From Ipomoea triloba (Eukaryota; Streptophyta; Magnoliopsida; Solanales; Convolvulaceae), in the NCBI RefSeq assembly GCF_003576645.1, contig NC_044920.1, positions 23,167,707-23,231,706 on the forward strand: a DNA stretch of 64,000 nt. The letters are read 5' to 3'. The notes beneath the pieces are model-generated. The model saw nothing but the letters and a program-made list of their open reading frames with translations, did not search any database and was not told the DNA's origin. This document shows positions 36,401 through 46,300 of the stretch, piece by piece (position 1 is the first letter of the stretch; the number at the start of each line of letters is the position of its first letter). The position numbers and the translations under genes were made by a program.

Positions 36401-38445
36401 ATGTTGATCATGGTTGGTCTCTATTCTGGCTTACCTCTGTCTAACTTACACTTCTCTCTTAAATTGATGGTGTTATGTCACTGAAGTATCTCGATGGAAC
36501 AACTGATATAACCCGGACTGTTCACTTTGGTAAACCCACACTACACGAGAAAGCATGCTATACTGCGGTATGTTGAACTTTGTATTAATATATGATTCAA
36601 AAACCTTGCTTCATTTAACTGTGTATAACTGAAGTCAAGTTAAAATTATTCTATATTACCATATAGTATTTAAAGGAGCTTGATATTATTAGTGCAGTGT
36701 CAAACAAACTTCATTCCCTTTGATTTGCTTATTTTGGGATGCAGCCAGCAATTAATTCTGTAGGTGCTATTGCATAGTAAAGTTCGGAAACTGTCCAATG
36801 CAATAAATTGTATTTTTTTCAAATGCCTAGCCAAGGGTGAAAATTACTGTTGGCCATCCATAGGATGTCTCTCATAATCACTAATTAATTTAGAGGCACA
36901 TTATTGAGTGGAAATTGAATTTCAGTGGTCAAATTGCTGCTGCTTGAATTTTCTTTGGAACTCTTATCATAATGTGTTGAAAGGACAGTTACATGTCATA
37001 TTTACAGTATTGTTTGTGAGCATAATTTCATAACTCGCCATTATTAGAAACTAAAATGCTTCTTCTGCTTTATCCGCTATTACCTCAGTGTTAAAAAAAT
37101 CTTTTGACTTTATGTAGGTTCTCAAAGGCCATATTGCGTTGGGGAATGCTCGGTTTCCAAATGGGACCAATGGTATGAGATTTTAGGTTTTTAGTGAAGT
37201 ATGAGATAGTAATTTAATTAGCCTAAATGAAACTTTACTGGCATTTGGAGAATAAATTTATCCATTGAATTTACTGAACTACTACTTTATAGGGAATACA
37301 CTTGACATTCTTGCTAGGACTGCTTTGTGGAGATATGGTCTTGACTACAGACATGGTACTGGTCATGGCATTGGATCTTACTTGAATGTGCATGAAGGTA
37401 AGTTTTGTTGTGTTATAAAGGTAAATTGTCAGTTCTTATATCAATGGACTACATCTGTCTCCACACACATGGCAGGGCCTCATCAAATCAGTTTTAGGCC
37501 AGCAGCTACAAATGTGCCATTACAAGCTTCAATGACTGTTACAGATGGTAAGTGGGTGTTGTTACCACTTCATTTTGAGCTCACATGTTTAAAAGTTATT
37601 TATTTATTTATTTATTTATTATCGCTGCCATATTTTACAGCTCAGCTTGGGTAGCTACCCAACTTGCGTTTTCACTATCTTTCATTTCATGATTCCCAAT
37701 GGACCAATGGTGCTCAGCAACTAAACAACTGTTTTGCATATGCTTGTTTGTTTTTAAAAGACAGTTCGCTCTTGGCCTTGTTATGCATATAATGTTCATG
37801 TGTGTGTTTTGCAACTTTTTGAGACTAATATTATGATATTATTATGTCCAGAACCTGGTTATTATGAGGATGGAAACTTTGGTGTGAGATTGGAGAATGT
37901 GCTTATTATCAAGGAGGCTGATACTAAATTCAATTTCGGGGAAAAGGGTTACTTGTCGTTTGATCATATAACATGGGTAAGTTCTATTATTGTCCTTACA
38001 TAAAAATACACGATATTTCTGAAAGTTTCTGTTTAGTGGAATTTTCTGGGACTAGAAAATGACTTGTTTTGTAAATTGCATTTCTTCACCCTGTAAAATA
38101 GTTTTGCATTTTGTATGACTTCAACTACACAATCTTTATTTAGTTTGTGGTTATTAGCTTTAAAGAGAATGATCAAGACACAAAACCCTTGACAGTGACA
38201 GCTTGCTAAAACATAAAATAACGTAAAATTAATTTTAGTTGGCTTTTTAATTGTGGTTGATAATCCTTTGATCTGTTGTATAGGCACCATATCAGAGGAA
38301 ACTGATTGATCTGAGCCTTCTGGTACCTGAAGAGGTTGAATGGTTGAATGACTACCATTCGAAATGCAAGGAAATCCTGGCTCCATATTTGAACGACTCT
38401 GAGATGGCATGGCTGAGCAAAGCTACTGAACCTGTTGCCGCATAA
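24289..38445 (+). CDS. APP1: Xaa-Pro aminopeptidase 1 (aminopeptidase P), 16 exons
   Basis: Metal-dependent peptidase of family M24B that removes the N-terminal residue when proline is second; plant APP1 is cytosolic, and no signal peptide is seen. Exons: 24289-24384, 24547-24610, 25446-25585, 32863-33147, 33237-33359, 33906-34190, 35120-35206, 35388-35455, 35866-35932, 36218-36352, 36487-36567, 37118-37172, 37293-37397, 37476-37547, 37852-37976, 38284-38445. All joins are GT-AG and in phase; the product is 649 residues, like Arabidopsis APP1. Two creatinase-like N-terminal domains precede the pita-bread domain. Metal ligands are present: D446 (FDSGAQ), D457 (GTTD), H520 (GTGHG), E555 (EPGYY, codon split by an intron) and E569 (RLENV); H426 (AAIIHY) fits a conserved catalytic His. 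The ATG at 24289 gives the usual [13 protein letters not shown] start. Intron 3 (7277 bp) contains two mobile elements and intron 5 contains an N gap, but no exon is damaged. Confidence 0.96.
26155..26379 (-). repeat. 3' LTR of the Copia element
   Basis: 225 bp, same sequence as 30891-31115 by eye. Contains internal repeats of a 'catttcatctttctatgcta'-type unit. Confidence 0.92.
26387..26974 (-). pseudogene. Copia RNase H segment
   Basis: Third pol piece, in a frame different from the RT. Contains [52 protein letters not shown] and the end DIFTKAL. It stops just inside the 3' LTR boundary, as expected. Confidence 0.88.
26958..27878 (-). pseudogene. Copia reverse transcriptase segment
   Basis: Frame-shifted continuation of pol; the coding sense starts upstream of the first Met. 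Carries [35 protein letters not shown] and the catalytic YVDD. A second frame break lies at about 26960-26975, in a T run, where the RNase H part moves to another frame. Either the element is already defective or the breaks are sequencing errors. Confidence 0.88.
28034..30568 (-). CDS. Copia gag, protease and integrase
   Basis: One 844-codon ORF. From the N-terminus: retrotransposon Copia-like N-terminal domain ([20 protein letters not shown]), UBN2-type gag, CCHC knuckle [15 protein letters not shown], aspartic protease [13 protein letters not shown], integrase zinc region with HCRLGHPS and CESCQYGK, and catalytic core with [16 protein letters not shown] and the Glu region NGVSERKNR. The ORF ends at a stop at about 28031-28033. 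The coding sense then resumes in another frame ([26 protein letters not shown]), so there is a frameshift near 28020-28035. Products would act in cytoplasmic virus-like particles. Confidence 0.9.
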   Translation of the reverse strand: MSTMSSTGIKETSDSVENVISSSVFVPNLSGNPVITSEKLCGSQNYHSWSDAVEMWFMGQGVSDHLEKGEEKVPENEKAIWKRVDAQLCSLLWQSLSPELIQLFRVFKSCVEVWNQAKSLYTNDVSQYYTVVNNLVNLKKDCMSMEAFLGKTQSLLTEFNKLLPTGGTPAEQIAQREKFFVVFVLSKLGPEFENTRNQILGDNVVPGIQELFKRLLQVTSFPGETSAPTTDQSALVIQGGRGNHLGNRNKDRSGQKNTRYCDYCNRSGHTRDRCWKLHGRPVLAPTNVAELKQDSGSKTISLTEYEEFARFKASAQAAVVTPVAHTKETHTALVSQSGSLGSWVLDSGASKHICGNSSLLTHFTDSKSLPSIVFGNGSICTAHGVRKARPLPNLPLSSVLYIPTCPFNLISIRQLTHSLDCLVTFSSDSVIIQDRRSGKTIGSGYESKGLYRLSTPASAVCSATISPSLTHCRLGHPSLKKLQQLEPNLSKLSSLECESCQYGKHSRTSFPERVNKVSSSPFSLVHSDIWGPSRVASVLGFRYFVTFIDDFSRCTWVFLMQRRSELFHIFQKFHNEIKNQFGVSIKILRSDNAKEYFNTPLTTLLESEGILHESSCPNTPQQNGVSERKNRLLVETARTMLLHYKVPSCFWGDAILHSCYLINRMSSSVLHGKIPYNLLFPQEPLHKLPLKVFGCTCFVHDITPSRDKIAPKSLKCIFVGYSRVQKGFRCYCPDTRRFYVSPNVTFFENTPFFSSDSTGVVDPLPDVLPVPSFEGGIEMPLPPNPSQTHTVSPFQFTYHRRSTLPPTTTTANIEPVDSSPELSLPLDAVPAPVSSTPIASRVGG
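30891..31115 (-). repeat. 5' LTR of the Copia element
   Basis: 225 bp, same sequence as the 3' LTR. The primer-binding site lies directly inside it. Confidence 0.92.
31226..32303 (-). mobile_element. Mutator-like element carrying host gene fragments (Pack-MULE candidate)
   Basis: Element 31235-32294 (1060 bp) with ~110-bp terminal inverted repeats (left 'gagttaatacttgaaatgg', right its near complement ending 'ttctggtatttactc') and a 9-bp target duplication with one mismatch, tttgattag/tttgattaa (31226-31234, 32295-32303). It encodes no transposase. The interior (31490-31990) resembles exons of a plant gene on the minus strand with a GT-AG intron still present. Confidence 0.8.
31490..31990 (-). 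pseudogene. captured host gene fragment, two exon pieces
   Basis: Minus-strand exon piece 1 ends at 31826 and reads [20 protein letters not shown] then [15 protein letters not shown] at 31825 and AG at 31720-31721 bound a 106-bp intron. Exon piece 2 (31719-31490) reads [17 protein letters not shown] then, after a one-base frame slip, [20 protein letters not shown] and [14 protein letters not shown]. From memory this order (DFxAGLT, SPQSTL, SPPTTP, DLIYxAAGQ) matches a plant family of unknown function. The retained intron means capture from genomic DNA rather than from mRNA. Stops and the slip make it non-coding now. Confidence 0.6.
33394..33877. other. assembly gap flanked by poly-C, inside APP1 intron 5
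   Basis: C run 33394-33423, 436 N at 33424-33859, C run 33860-33877. The exons on both sides join in frame, so no coding sequence is missing. Confidence 0.97.
34405..34510 (-). repeat. possible tRNA-derived SINE in APP1 intron 6
   Basis: The minus strand reads 'ccttgcagtccagttatat' and, about 40 bases on, 'tctcaggttcaatttc', resembling Pol III A and B boxes, followed by an A/T-rich tail. Weak support. Confidence 0.3.
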
Positions 38446-38978
38446 AAGGCTCATCGTCCCATACAATTGTCGCTCTTATTCTTGGACCCTCTCTTATATT
38501 TAGTTTCTAGCTTTTATAGTCAAATGTGACTGTTGATTATGTGACTATACGAAATAGTTTGGTAATTGAAATATTTTAATTATCACTAGTGACTATGGAT
38601 CACTTCAATTGTTCTCTAGAAAGTTGTTTAGATGATGAAAAAAGGAGAGTTTCTACCTGTGTTGATTTTATTAGGGATGCTTTAATATGAAACCCAAAAC
38701 AAAGTAGATAAATTGTGAAATATAAATAGACATGGGAGAATTTTTATGGGGAAACTGTGTATGTGAGAATCATGTCCTTTGTTTTTTTTTTTTTTTTTGG
38801 GTTTGGCGGTGTTTAGTAAAGAAGTGTAGAAAGGTTTTGGTAGGGTTAGATGATGATTATGTTGTGTTTATTCCTTATTCAATTATAGCCATGATTTCAG
38901 ATAATGGTAAATGGAGTGATTGGTGAGATGATGGTTTTTAGTAATATACGTACTACTAGATGTCAATGTGTATTTTTA
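38446..38978. other. APP1 3' flank, no further gene seen
   Basis: 3' UTR and intergenic DNA. A 64-codon ORF (38732-38926) has a poly-Phe run from a T tract and no recognisable domain. Confidence 0.4.
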
Positions 38979-39216
38979 AAGAGTCATTTTTTTTTTGTCT
39001 TACTGTTATTAGGGTATTGCTAATTTTAATTTACTTCATTAATTTTTGCCACATTGTGGCCAGTCTTATTTAGCCCTTGTCACTTTTAGTCTATAGTTAG
39101 AATTTCCGTCAGTTGGCCGTCCAACACAGGGGTGCTTTTGTCTTTTCATGGTGTGGTCGTCTCCTTTACGCTTTGCGCTGATTTTCCTTACACATTTCAT
39201 CTAGATGAGACCTAAG
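38979..39216. mobile_element. half copy of the 1050-type foldback element
   Basis: Matches the left half of the element at 1050-1570 ('taatttttgccacattgtgg', 'ccagtcttattta' and later blocks) with many substitutions. The complementary half is missing. Confidence 0.65.
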
Positions 39217-39707
39217 TCTTTCTTTAGGTTGGTAGTTATCATCATTAGCATAACATGAGGCTTCTACAGCAACCAACACGCCGGAGTAGAGGTCCAGCTG
39301 CCAACACCGTCCACCCTATGCGGGAGAGGGGTTGGAGTTAGTTAATTGGAAGCTTCCGCCACGACGATGCTCTTTTCATTGCTGCCTACTACGGGAAATT
39401 GCAGATCGATAGAATGGCTGCCGCCGTCGAAGGATAAACCAGTCGCCGCCATTGCTGTCAAGCTCATGGAGGAAGAGAAGGTCGCCGGAAAGAGGAAGTT
39501 CTAGATCTGTTGTTGCTGGTTGCTGTTTGTCACGGGGAAAATCGCTACGCCAGAGAAGGTCCTGCCTCGCTGGAGCGCCACCAAAGTCGCCGCCTGCTTT
39601 GCTCAAGAACCAGCATTTTTGCGGGACTATTTTTTCATGACCCTAACCCGCCCCACAGTGGGGCGGGTGCGGCCCAGCCCGCGGGCTTTGGTCCATTTTG
39701 ACAGTAC
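39217..39707. other. GC-rich unrecognised segment ending in a hAT-like terminus
   Basis: Markedly richer in G+C than its surroundings and with CG-rich codon-like composition; the plus strand around 39350-39440 reads HDDALFIAAYYGKLQIDRM before a stop. I do not recognise a family. The end (39650-39707) is 'gggcgggtgcggcccagccc' followed by 'ttttgacagtacta', matching the right terminus of the hAT-like element at 55518-57013. Possibly a captured gene fragment in a composite or truncated element. Confidence 0.4.
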
Positions 39708-40138
39708 TAAGCACAACCCTAGCCAAGGGTATGATTGGTTTTCCCTTTTTTAGTTTGAATCAGCTTAACTACAAACAATTTAGGTTGATTTACGTCTCTG
39801 TGATCCGACAAATTATATTATGGACCATGGCCCACATTTTATTTTTTTTGCAGTATATTTAAAAATGAACATGCACAACATGAGTATTTAATGTACTAAA
39901 AATGAACCTCAATATACTAAAATGAATCTTACTATATATATATATATTTTTTTTCTTTTTTTTTTTTTCACAAAGAATTAATAATCGCCTCCACTGAAAC
40001 TCAAACCCACTCCCTTCCCTACGGGAGTGTAAACCAGATGCCACCAGACCACAAGATCTTTGGCAAATCTTAATTATATATGTCAATGGTTTATTTTGTA
40101 AGGTGGGTCATTGTTCATATATAGTATAATGATTGTTG
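39704..40138. repeat. left part of duplicated block 1, with SINE
   Basis: 39704-39850 and the sequence near 40080-40138 are closely repeated at 48672-48830 and 48960-49026. Between them, 39949-40076 (minus strand) is a candidate tRNA-derived SINE: A-box-like 'tggtctggtggcatctgg', B-box-like 'gggtttgagtttc', then a poly-A tail seen as T. This SINE is absent from the copy at 48672. Confidence 0.55.
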
Positions 40139-40525
40139 GCAAAGTATACTATGGACCAGGGTCCACAATACTACCTTGCATTGTGAACCTTGGTCTATTG
40201 TGGACCCTGGTCCAAAATGATATTCAGATTATATGTCTAGAATTAAGATATTATATATTCGAAGTTAATAGAGTATTGGTTTGTAAATAAATTGAAAACA
40301 CATAATATGTTAACTACAGACACATAATATACATTTAACATATTATGTGTTTACAATTAACATATTATGTGTCTCTAGTTAACATTTTATGTGACTTCAA
40401 TTTATTTACAGACAATTTATTAATTGAAAACACATTATATATTAATTGTTGCCACATAATTTTTGAATTAGGGTCTATAATGCAAGGTAAACCCTAGTCC
40501 ATGGTATAACAATTGATGATTGTTG
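40129..40525. mobile_element. foldback element of the 'tatggacc' family, 377 bp
   Basis: Element 40139-40515 between 10-bp direct repeats atgattgttg (40129-40138, 40516-40525). Left end 'gcaaagtatactatggacc', right end 'gtccatggtataacaattg'; interior of 'taacatattatgtgt' repeats. No ORF. Confidence 0.8.
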
Positions 40526-40769
40526 TGGTCTTTTGTCGGCTAGAGTTGGTCTTACCTATGTGCAGACCACTTGTTATACTATAGACCAATGTTTACCTTA
40601 CATTGTAGACTCTAGTAGAAAACAACATTCAGATTATGCACCTACCATTAACATATTATATACATTCAATTAATAAATTATGTATCAACTACAATTAACA
40701 TATTATGTATTTATAGTTGACATATTATGTATTTACTACAATTACTACAATTAATATATTATGTACCTC
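40526..40769. other. related repeat sequence, no gene
   Basis: More 'taacatattatgta' repeats and a second 'gttatactatagacca' terminus at about 40573, so a further, nested or partial family member. Confidence 0.4.
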
Positions 40770-41570
40770 ATAGAACAAATTGGTTCGAGGTAGTCATTTA
40801 CTATATCGCCGTAACCGCTTATGATCAAGATCAATAAATGTCTCTAGATTGATCAGCTCGAGTAAAGAGCTTTGGGAGAAGTGTTCCCGCTTATGATTGA
40901 TAAAATAAAAAAGGTCCCTAGATCATGAGTAAATCCAATCTCTTGATTAGTAAAATTGGATCTCTGGATCATAGTTAATTCGATATATCAATCGTAACTA
41001 AAAGTTCGATCCATAGATTAGTAAAATTTGATCTCTCTCAATCATACTAAAAATTTGATTCCCTAGATCGGTAAAATTGAGACAACCCTTCATAATCCAA
41101 AATGTTGCACTTATGATTGTACTCTTTTTTTCTTAGCTAAGTTTTTCTCACTGAATTTTTCTTAGTTTAAGGTTTTAATGAGGCAACTAGCGTAAATAAC
41201 GCCCCCTATGCTCAACTCAGGCTCGAGGGGCTCATCATGGACTATGTGATTGGATTTTTCAACCTGAACTCTTCCTCATTAACTCAACGTCAGGGTACGG
41301 TTTGGTGGGTTACTTGATAGGAATTATTCTCCGAGTATACCTCCCTATACGTTCCGTGAATTTGCTCAGTATTCAGATTAAGGTAAAGTATCCTTTGAAA
41401 AATATTTTATTCCTGAACAGTTAGGACTTACACATATATAAGGGCCCTACCCTTCAGCACAAGGGGGGCTATTCCACACTCAAGGCAAATACAGAGTATA
41501 TGTTCCATCTTTCTTATATCTGCATGCTTGTATACTTTTATATTGACTATCTCGAACCAATTTGTTCTAT
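40770..41570. mobile_element. unclassified element, possibly a solo LTR
   Basis: Bounded by 23-bp inverted ends ('atagaacaaattggttcgag', complement at 41548-41570). The interior has 'gatctctagatca'-type short repeats, a TATA-like 'acacatatataagggccc' at about 41431 and C/T-rich sequence after it, as in an LTR promoter. The copy at 49300 lacks it. No coding sequence. Class uncertain. Confidence 0.4.
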
Positions 41571-41984
41571 TAGTACCTGCAGCTAACATATTTGTACATA
41601 TAGTTAGTAAATTATGTATTAGAAGTTAACATATTATTTACTTTTAATTCATTCATAATTACATTGAATGTATATAATATGTTAATTGCAAATACATACT
41701 TTGAATATTATTTTGAACTAGGACATGTTATATAAATTATGATCTATAATATAGTTTATCGATCAGTTCACATTTTCAAATTTTAAATAGTAAGTACAAA
41801 TTTTTCTAGTTAATTAAAAAGATTCTCATATTTCCTTTTCCTAACTTGTACAACACACTACACATAGGGTGACCGCAAAACACACTAATTAGGTTTACAA
41901 TATCTCTTTAGAGCATCCGATCCGGCCTTTATCTGCTAGCATCAGCGCAGCTTCAATTCCATTCTTTTTTTCACGTGGTTACTC

Positions 41985-42469
41985 AATGATTGGCGCGGCA
42001 AACTATATTGTGGACCATTGTTCAATAATTGCACGTGCATTTTTTAATATACTGAATTTACATTATTTTTCTATTGAAGATTAATTATTATTTGATTGCA
42101 TATTAAATAATGTATATTCAATACTTAAATAATATATTTTAAAAATAAACATTTAATGTATTAAAATATATAAGTATAAGGGTCAAACAAATCATCCAAC
42201 TACACACCAAACTGTAATTAGGTCATTGAACTCAAAAAAATTACAATTGGATTCTTTCGTGCAATTTAACCTAAAATGACTAGCTGGCTGAAATTTCACG
42301 AATTTGTGTTGTTCAAAACCCAATTGTAGATTTTTTGAGTTTAGTGGTTTAATTGCAGTTGAATGGCATATTTAATCATTATTCCTAAAATATATTTTAT
42401 ATAAATGCATGAACTGTGAAACATGGTCTACCTTAGCAGGTAAACGATGGTTAACCGTATAATGATTAG
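41985..42469. mobile_element. foldback element of the 'tatggacc' family near the UGT 3' end
   Basis: Ends 'gcggcaaactatattgtgg' (about 41994) and 'ggttaaccgtat' (42460), flanked by aatgattgg / aatgattag (41985-41993, 42461-42469; one mismatch). A nested inverted 'caattaggtcattgaactc'-type pair lies at 42180-42365. Confidence 0.5.
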
Positions 42470-42708
42470 ATTGCCAATTTGCTGCTGTTCTTGCCTAGTG
42501 CTAAAATAAAGTTTATTATTTACTGATATTTCTTGCTTTTAAATCCTCTCATCTAAGCAAGCTAATAAGCTCCAAAACACTAAATAAAAAAAGCACGAGG
42601 AATTTATTCATGACATGCAAATATAGATATCCAATACATAATTATTTAAAGATCAGCATTATATTCAGCTGCAATATAATTATATTAAACTTGTGTGCGT
42701 GCAAAGTT

Positions 42709-44145
42709 TCAAATCTCTGATCTCCTCTTTTCAATCGTATTCAGAAGCTCACACATGGAATTGTATGATGAGCCTCCGATGCTTATAGCCTTCTCTGCAC
42801 TCATCCTTAGCTTCACTACCCTTTCCCTCATCTCCTTTCCTTCATTGGACTGCAACATTGTTTTCACCAATGTCTTCACCTCTTCCCTTCCCACTATTCC
42901 CTTTGTTGGCAACTTCTTAGGCCGAATTGCAACCCCTAGCTCCTCTGTGAGCAAGCTGGCATTTTGCCTTTGCTCTGAGTACAAGGGCCACGCGATGATA
43001 GGCACCCCGTTTTTAATACTCTCTAGGGTTGAGTTCCACCCGCAATGACTGAGGAACCCTCCGGTTGACGGATGTTTCAGAATCAGTGCCTGTTCGGTCC
43101 ACATGGGCACCACCAACCCTTGCTTTTGGGTTCGAGTGTTAAACCCCTCCGGCAAGTAATTTGGCGTGCCGTCGGCTCCTTGTCCGGTAGTGAAAAACGC
43201 GTCGTCCGGGCCGCGCTTAGATGGCGGTCGGACCACCCAAATGAATCTTTGCTCGCTCAGTTCCAACCCCCAAGCTAACTCGGTTATCTGCTCGGCCGAC
43301 AACGTTCCACCGCTTCCAAACGACACGTACAAGACAGACTCACGAGGTTGCTTATCTAGCCATTGCATTATCATCCCATCACCATCTCTTTCTTCAATGT
43401 TTCTTGTCAGCGGACCGATAGCATAAACCGGTGATCTTCCCACAAGTTTGCTTAGGGTTTCATTCTCTCTAAGAGCTTTGAGTGAGACCGGGTCAACATC
43501 TTCCCAAATATTCATCAAAATCCCATCTGCCATGCTAAACCCCCCACCTACCCGTAGATACTCACGGTACTGCTCATCATTCCGGTCCAACATCGGGTCA
43601 ACCACATCCTCCGGTCGGACCGGTTTGCAACCCGGGATTTCCAACCCCTTTTCTTGCTCAACATACTGACCCACGATTTCCTTGTCCAGAACCGGACAGT
43701 AAACCGTCAAGGCCGTGAACCATGCATTGGTCGGAACATAAATAAACTTGGGCACGTTAAGCTCATCCGCCACGGGCAGAGCTTCCGTGCAGAAAAAGTC
43801 CCCGACGAGCGCGTCGAGGCGGCGGCATTGATTCGTCGCCCATAACGCGGACCGCACACCCGGCAAAGCTGCGCGTACAAGCAGGCAAAGCTGGGTGACC
43901 GGCTTGGTGTTGGCGTCAAGCAAGGCGGAGATGTCAACCGGCGGTATTTGGACGATGTTGAGGCGGCTTGACTCGAGCAGTTGCCTTTCGGTGGGTGAAT
44001 TTGCGGTGGTGATAACGAAGACGGTGACTTTGACATTGTGGACGGCGGCGAGGCGATTGCCCAATACAAGAGCTGGGATTATGTGGCCTATGCCGGGGCT
44101 TGAGAGGATGCCAATGTGTAGCATACACTGATTATTGGTATCCAT
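42709..44145 (-). CDS. UDP-glycosyltransferase, UGT72-like, intact
   Basis: Cytosolic family-1 glycosyltransferase that would move glucose from UDP-glucose to a small acceptor; UGT72 members act on phenolics such as hydroquinone or monolignols. The intronless ORF of 478 residues has the usual length. Catalytic H21 lies in SSPGIGHIIP and the partner Asp is probably D116 (VGDFFCTEAL). FGSGGTL (276-282) is typical of UGT72. The 44-residue PSPG box runs W349-Q392 with HCGWNSTLES; its final Gln fits UDP-glucose. The start ATG at 44145 is supported by alignment with the copy at 57685. The acceptor cannot be read from the sequence. A pseudogene copy lies at 50832-52018. Confidence 0.93.
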   Translation of the reverse strand: MDTNNQCMLHIGILSSPGIGHIIPALVLGNRLAAVHNVKVTVFVITTANSPTERQLLESSRLNIVQIPPVDISALLDANTKPVTQLCLLVRAALPGVRSALWATNQCRRLDALVGDFFCTEALPVADELNVPKFIYVPTNAWFTALTVYCPVLDKEIVGQYVEQEKGLEIPGCKPVRPEDVVDPMLDRNDEQYREYLRVGGGFSMADGILMNIWEDVDPVSLKALRENETLSKLVGRSPVYAIGPLTRNIEERDGDGMIMQWLDKQPRESVLYVSFGSGGTLSAEQITELAWGLELSEQRFIWVVRPPSKRGPDDAFFTTGQGADGTPNYLPEGFNTRTQKQGLVVPMWTEQALILKHPSTGGFLSHCGWNSTLESIKNGVPIIAWPLYSEQRQNASLLTEELGVAIRPKKLPTKGIVGREEVKTLVKTMLQSNEGKEMRERVVKLRMSAEKAISIGGSSYNSMCELLNTIEKRRSEI

Positions 44146-44290
44146 GATTATGGAGTATGTGAAACGACCTGTGTGGCAATATATTGAGATGAGCGGTATA
44201 TGTCGTTATGGATACAGCTGATTCCAATTTTTGTATTGACTATTGCATTTATTTTTACTGACATCAATATTATTGAAATATTTATTTGAG
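44146..44290 (-). promoter_or_regulatory. UGT promoter segment shared with the copy at 57685
   Basis: On the minus strand, blocks 'gatgtcagtaaaaa', 'tgcaatagtcaa', 'atattg...ctcatctca' and 'catactccat' occur in the same order and spacing as at 57574-57684. The order is kept although the genes face opposite ways. Confidence 0.6.
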
Positions 44291-44469
44291 TGGGGCAGAA
44301 GTAGTGTTACATTCCAACTACTAAAAATTATTCTGTCCCATTTATTTTATCATCTCTTTAATTTCTATCATATCTATTCTCAGATATTTATTTGATTCAA
44401 CAAAACAATCTGTTATAATGTAGTATTGTGTTCATGAAGTAAAAAGAGTCAACAGTTATCTCTAAGGTT

Positions 44470-44550
44470 CGAATCTATTTCTGTCTATGTGGGTGTGTAA
44501 ACCAGGTGTCACTAAACCACAAGGCCAGGTCTTTTAACTAATTAAGTAGT
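44470..44550 (-). repeat. possible tRNA-derived SINE fragment
   Basis: The minus strand reads 'ccttgtggtttagtgacacc' then 'agattcgaacctt', like Pol III A and B boxes, and resembles the unit at 39970-40075. Confidence 0.35.
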
Positions 44551-44579
44551 GAAGATTGCATTTTGGATGTGTTGAAAGC

Positions 44580-45680
44580 TTAACTTTTTTTTTTTTTTTC
44601 TTTTGGTTGAAAACGATTGGTCCACTAGGGGGGCTCCACAAATTTTCATTAAAAGCCCAAAAAGGCGTAAAGGCCCAAGTATAAATGGCGGTCCAATAAA
44701 GTTATGGAGAAATATTTACGTCGACAATAAAGGGCAAATTATGCTATGGACCCGAGTCCACCTTGCAAGGTGGACCCAAATCCATTTTTATAATTTTATA
44801 ATTTTATGTTTATAATTTTACAACTCTATGTTCACAATTTTAAAACTTTATATTCATAATTTTATATTTCAATATACAAAATTACATTACTCAATATTAA
44901 CAATTTTGTTATATAGATTTAAAAATTGTGTTATACGGTTAAACATAGAGTTATGATAATGTTGAATATAGATTTATGAAATTGTGAATATAGAGTTATG
45001 TAACTGTGAATATAGCGTTATAAAATTGTTAACAAGAAGTTAAGAAATTGTAAACATGGAGTTATTAAATTGTGAACATGAAAGTATGAAATTATGAACA
45101 TGCAGTTATGAAATTGTGAACATGGACTCGGGTCTACTTGGTGGTCCACCTTACAAGGTGGACCCGGGTCCATGGCATAACAACCGGCAATCAAGTATTG
45201 AAGGAAGGCTATTATTAAGCAATCTTGAAATTATATAAGAACAATCCGGTCAACATATATGAACTCTACTTTCCTCCATATTCTTTCCTTCCTTAAATCA
45301 CCTCCACTACCTAAATATCTTTATATTTCCTAAATCACCTCTACATTCTAAAATACCCCACTCTACCATAAGAAAACCCAATTACTTTATGCAATACTAC
45401 TATTTTTCCACTATAAAAAACCATTAACGACAAGGACATGGAATCATCTACTCGATCCTAGGGGCATGCGCAGCAACATTGCACACATCTCTCTCGATTA
45501 GGATTTACATCTCTCCATCGGATCAATCAATCTCTCTAGCAACACAATAAAACCTCTCTTCTTCCTAAAATTTCCTAAAATATTCCAAGCACAATAGCTC
45601 CATATACAAATTGTACATGTACTGAAATTACGCAAAAATAGTAGATTTTCCACTGCACAATCTTTAAAACTTCACAATTT
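44580..45680 (+). repeat. LTR-like repeat, copy A, with nested foldback element
   Basis: First of about six related units. Order in each: T run and 'ggttgaaaacg', 'gggctccacaag', 'ttcattaaaagcccaaaa', a stretch ending 'gtcggcaatcaagtattga', a TATA-like 'ccactataaaaa', 'gacaaggacatggaatcat', 'acataataaa'-type poly(A)-signal block (aacacaataaa) and 'caaattgtacatgtactga'. Promoter-like and poly(A)-like parts suggest LTRs or a TRIM element; no coding region. Copy A is split by an insertion at 44733-45184. Confidence 0.6.
44722..45195. mobile_element. foldback element nested in repeat copy A, 452 bp
   Basis: Element 44733-45184. Inverted ends with 'gcaaattatgctatggaccc' and its complement around 'gggtccatggcataac'. 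Flanking direct repeat cggcaatcaag at 45185-45195 and a diverged cgacaataaag at 44722-44732. Interior of repeated 'acaattttaaaactctat' and its complement 'agttatgaaattgtgaac'. Same family and same insertion point as 53463-53924. Confidence 0.8.
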
Positions 45681-45689
45681 AGCTAGTTA

Positions 45690-46300
45690 AGTAGTAAACA
45701 TTGTATTTTGGATGTGTTGAAACCTTAGCTTACCTTTTTTTTTTTTGGTTGAAAATGGTTGGTTTACTAGTCGGGCTCCACAAGTTCTCATTAAAAGCCC
45801 AAAAGGTGTAAAACCCAAGTACGAATGGCGGCTTAGTAACAATTATGGAGGAAGCGCAATTATTCGTCAATCTTGCAATTATGGAAGAACAATCCGGTCC
45901 ATATATATTAACTGTACTTTCCTACATATTCATTCATTCTCTAAATCTCCTCAACTTCCTAAACATCTTTATATTTCCTAAATCACCTCTACATTCCAAA
46001 CTATTCCACACTGTCATAAGAAAACCCAATTACTATGTGCAATACTACTATTTTTCCACTATAAAAAGCCATTAATGACAAGGACATGGAATTATCTACT
46101 CGATCCTAGGGGCGCGGCAACAACATTGCATGCATCACTCTCAATTAAGATCTACATCTCTCCATCGGCTCAATCAATCTCTCTACCAACACAATAAAGC
46201 CTCGCTTCTTCCTAAAATTCCCTCAAATATTCCAAGCCTGATAGCTCCATATACAAATTGTACATGTACTGAAATTACAACAAATAGATGTCGTATATCA
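45690..46300 (+). repeat. LTR-like repeat, copy B
   Basis: Same order of blocks as copy A without the nested insertion. TATA-like 'ccactataaaaagcc' at about 46058 and 'aacacaataaagcc' at about 46188. Confidence 0.6.

Larger units (their letters stand above)
41860..44600. repeat. duplicated block 1 carrying the intact minus-strand UGT
   Basis: Repeated in the same orientation at about 49460-52190, with the UGT offset by 8123 bases. Coding, 3' flank and distal sequences match closely. The two copies differ by element insertions and by deletions in the second UGT. Confidence 0.85.

Noticed and set aside
37962..37964. Asp592 instead of the usual Glu in [10 protein letters not shown] of APP1, at first taken as loss of a metal ligand
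   Set aside because: The two Glu ligands of the M24 family correspond to E555 (EPGYY) and E569 (RLENV), both present. The residue near 592 is not a ligand, so the change is probably neutral.
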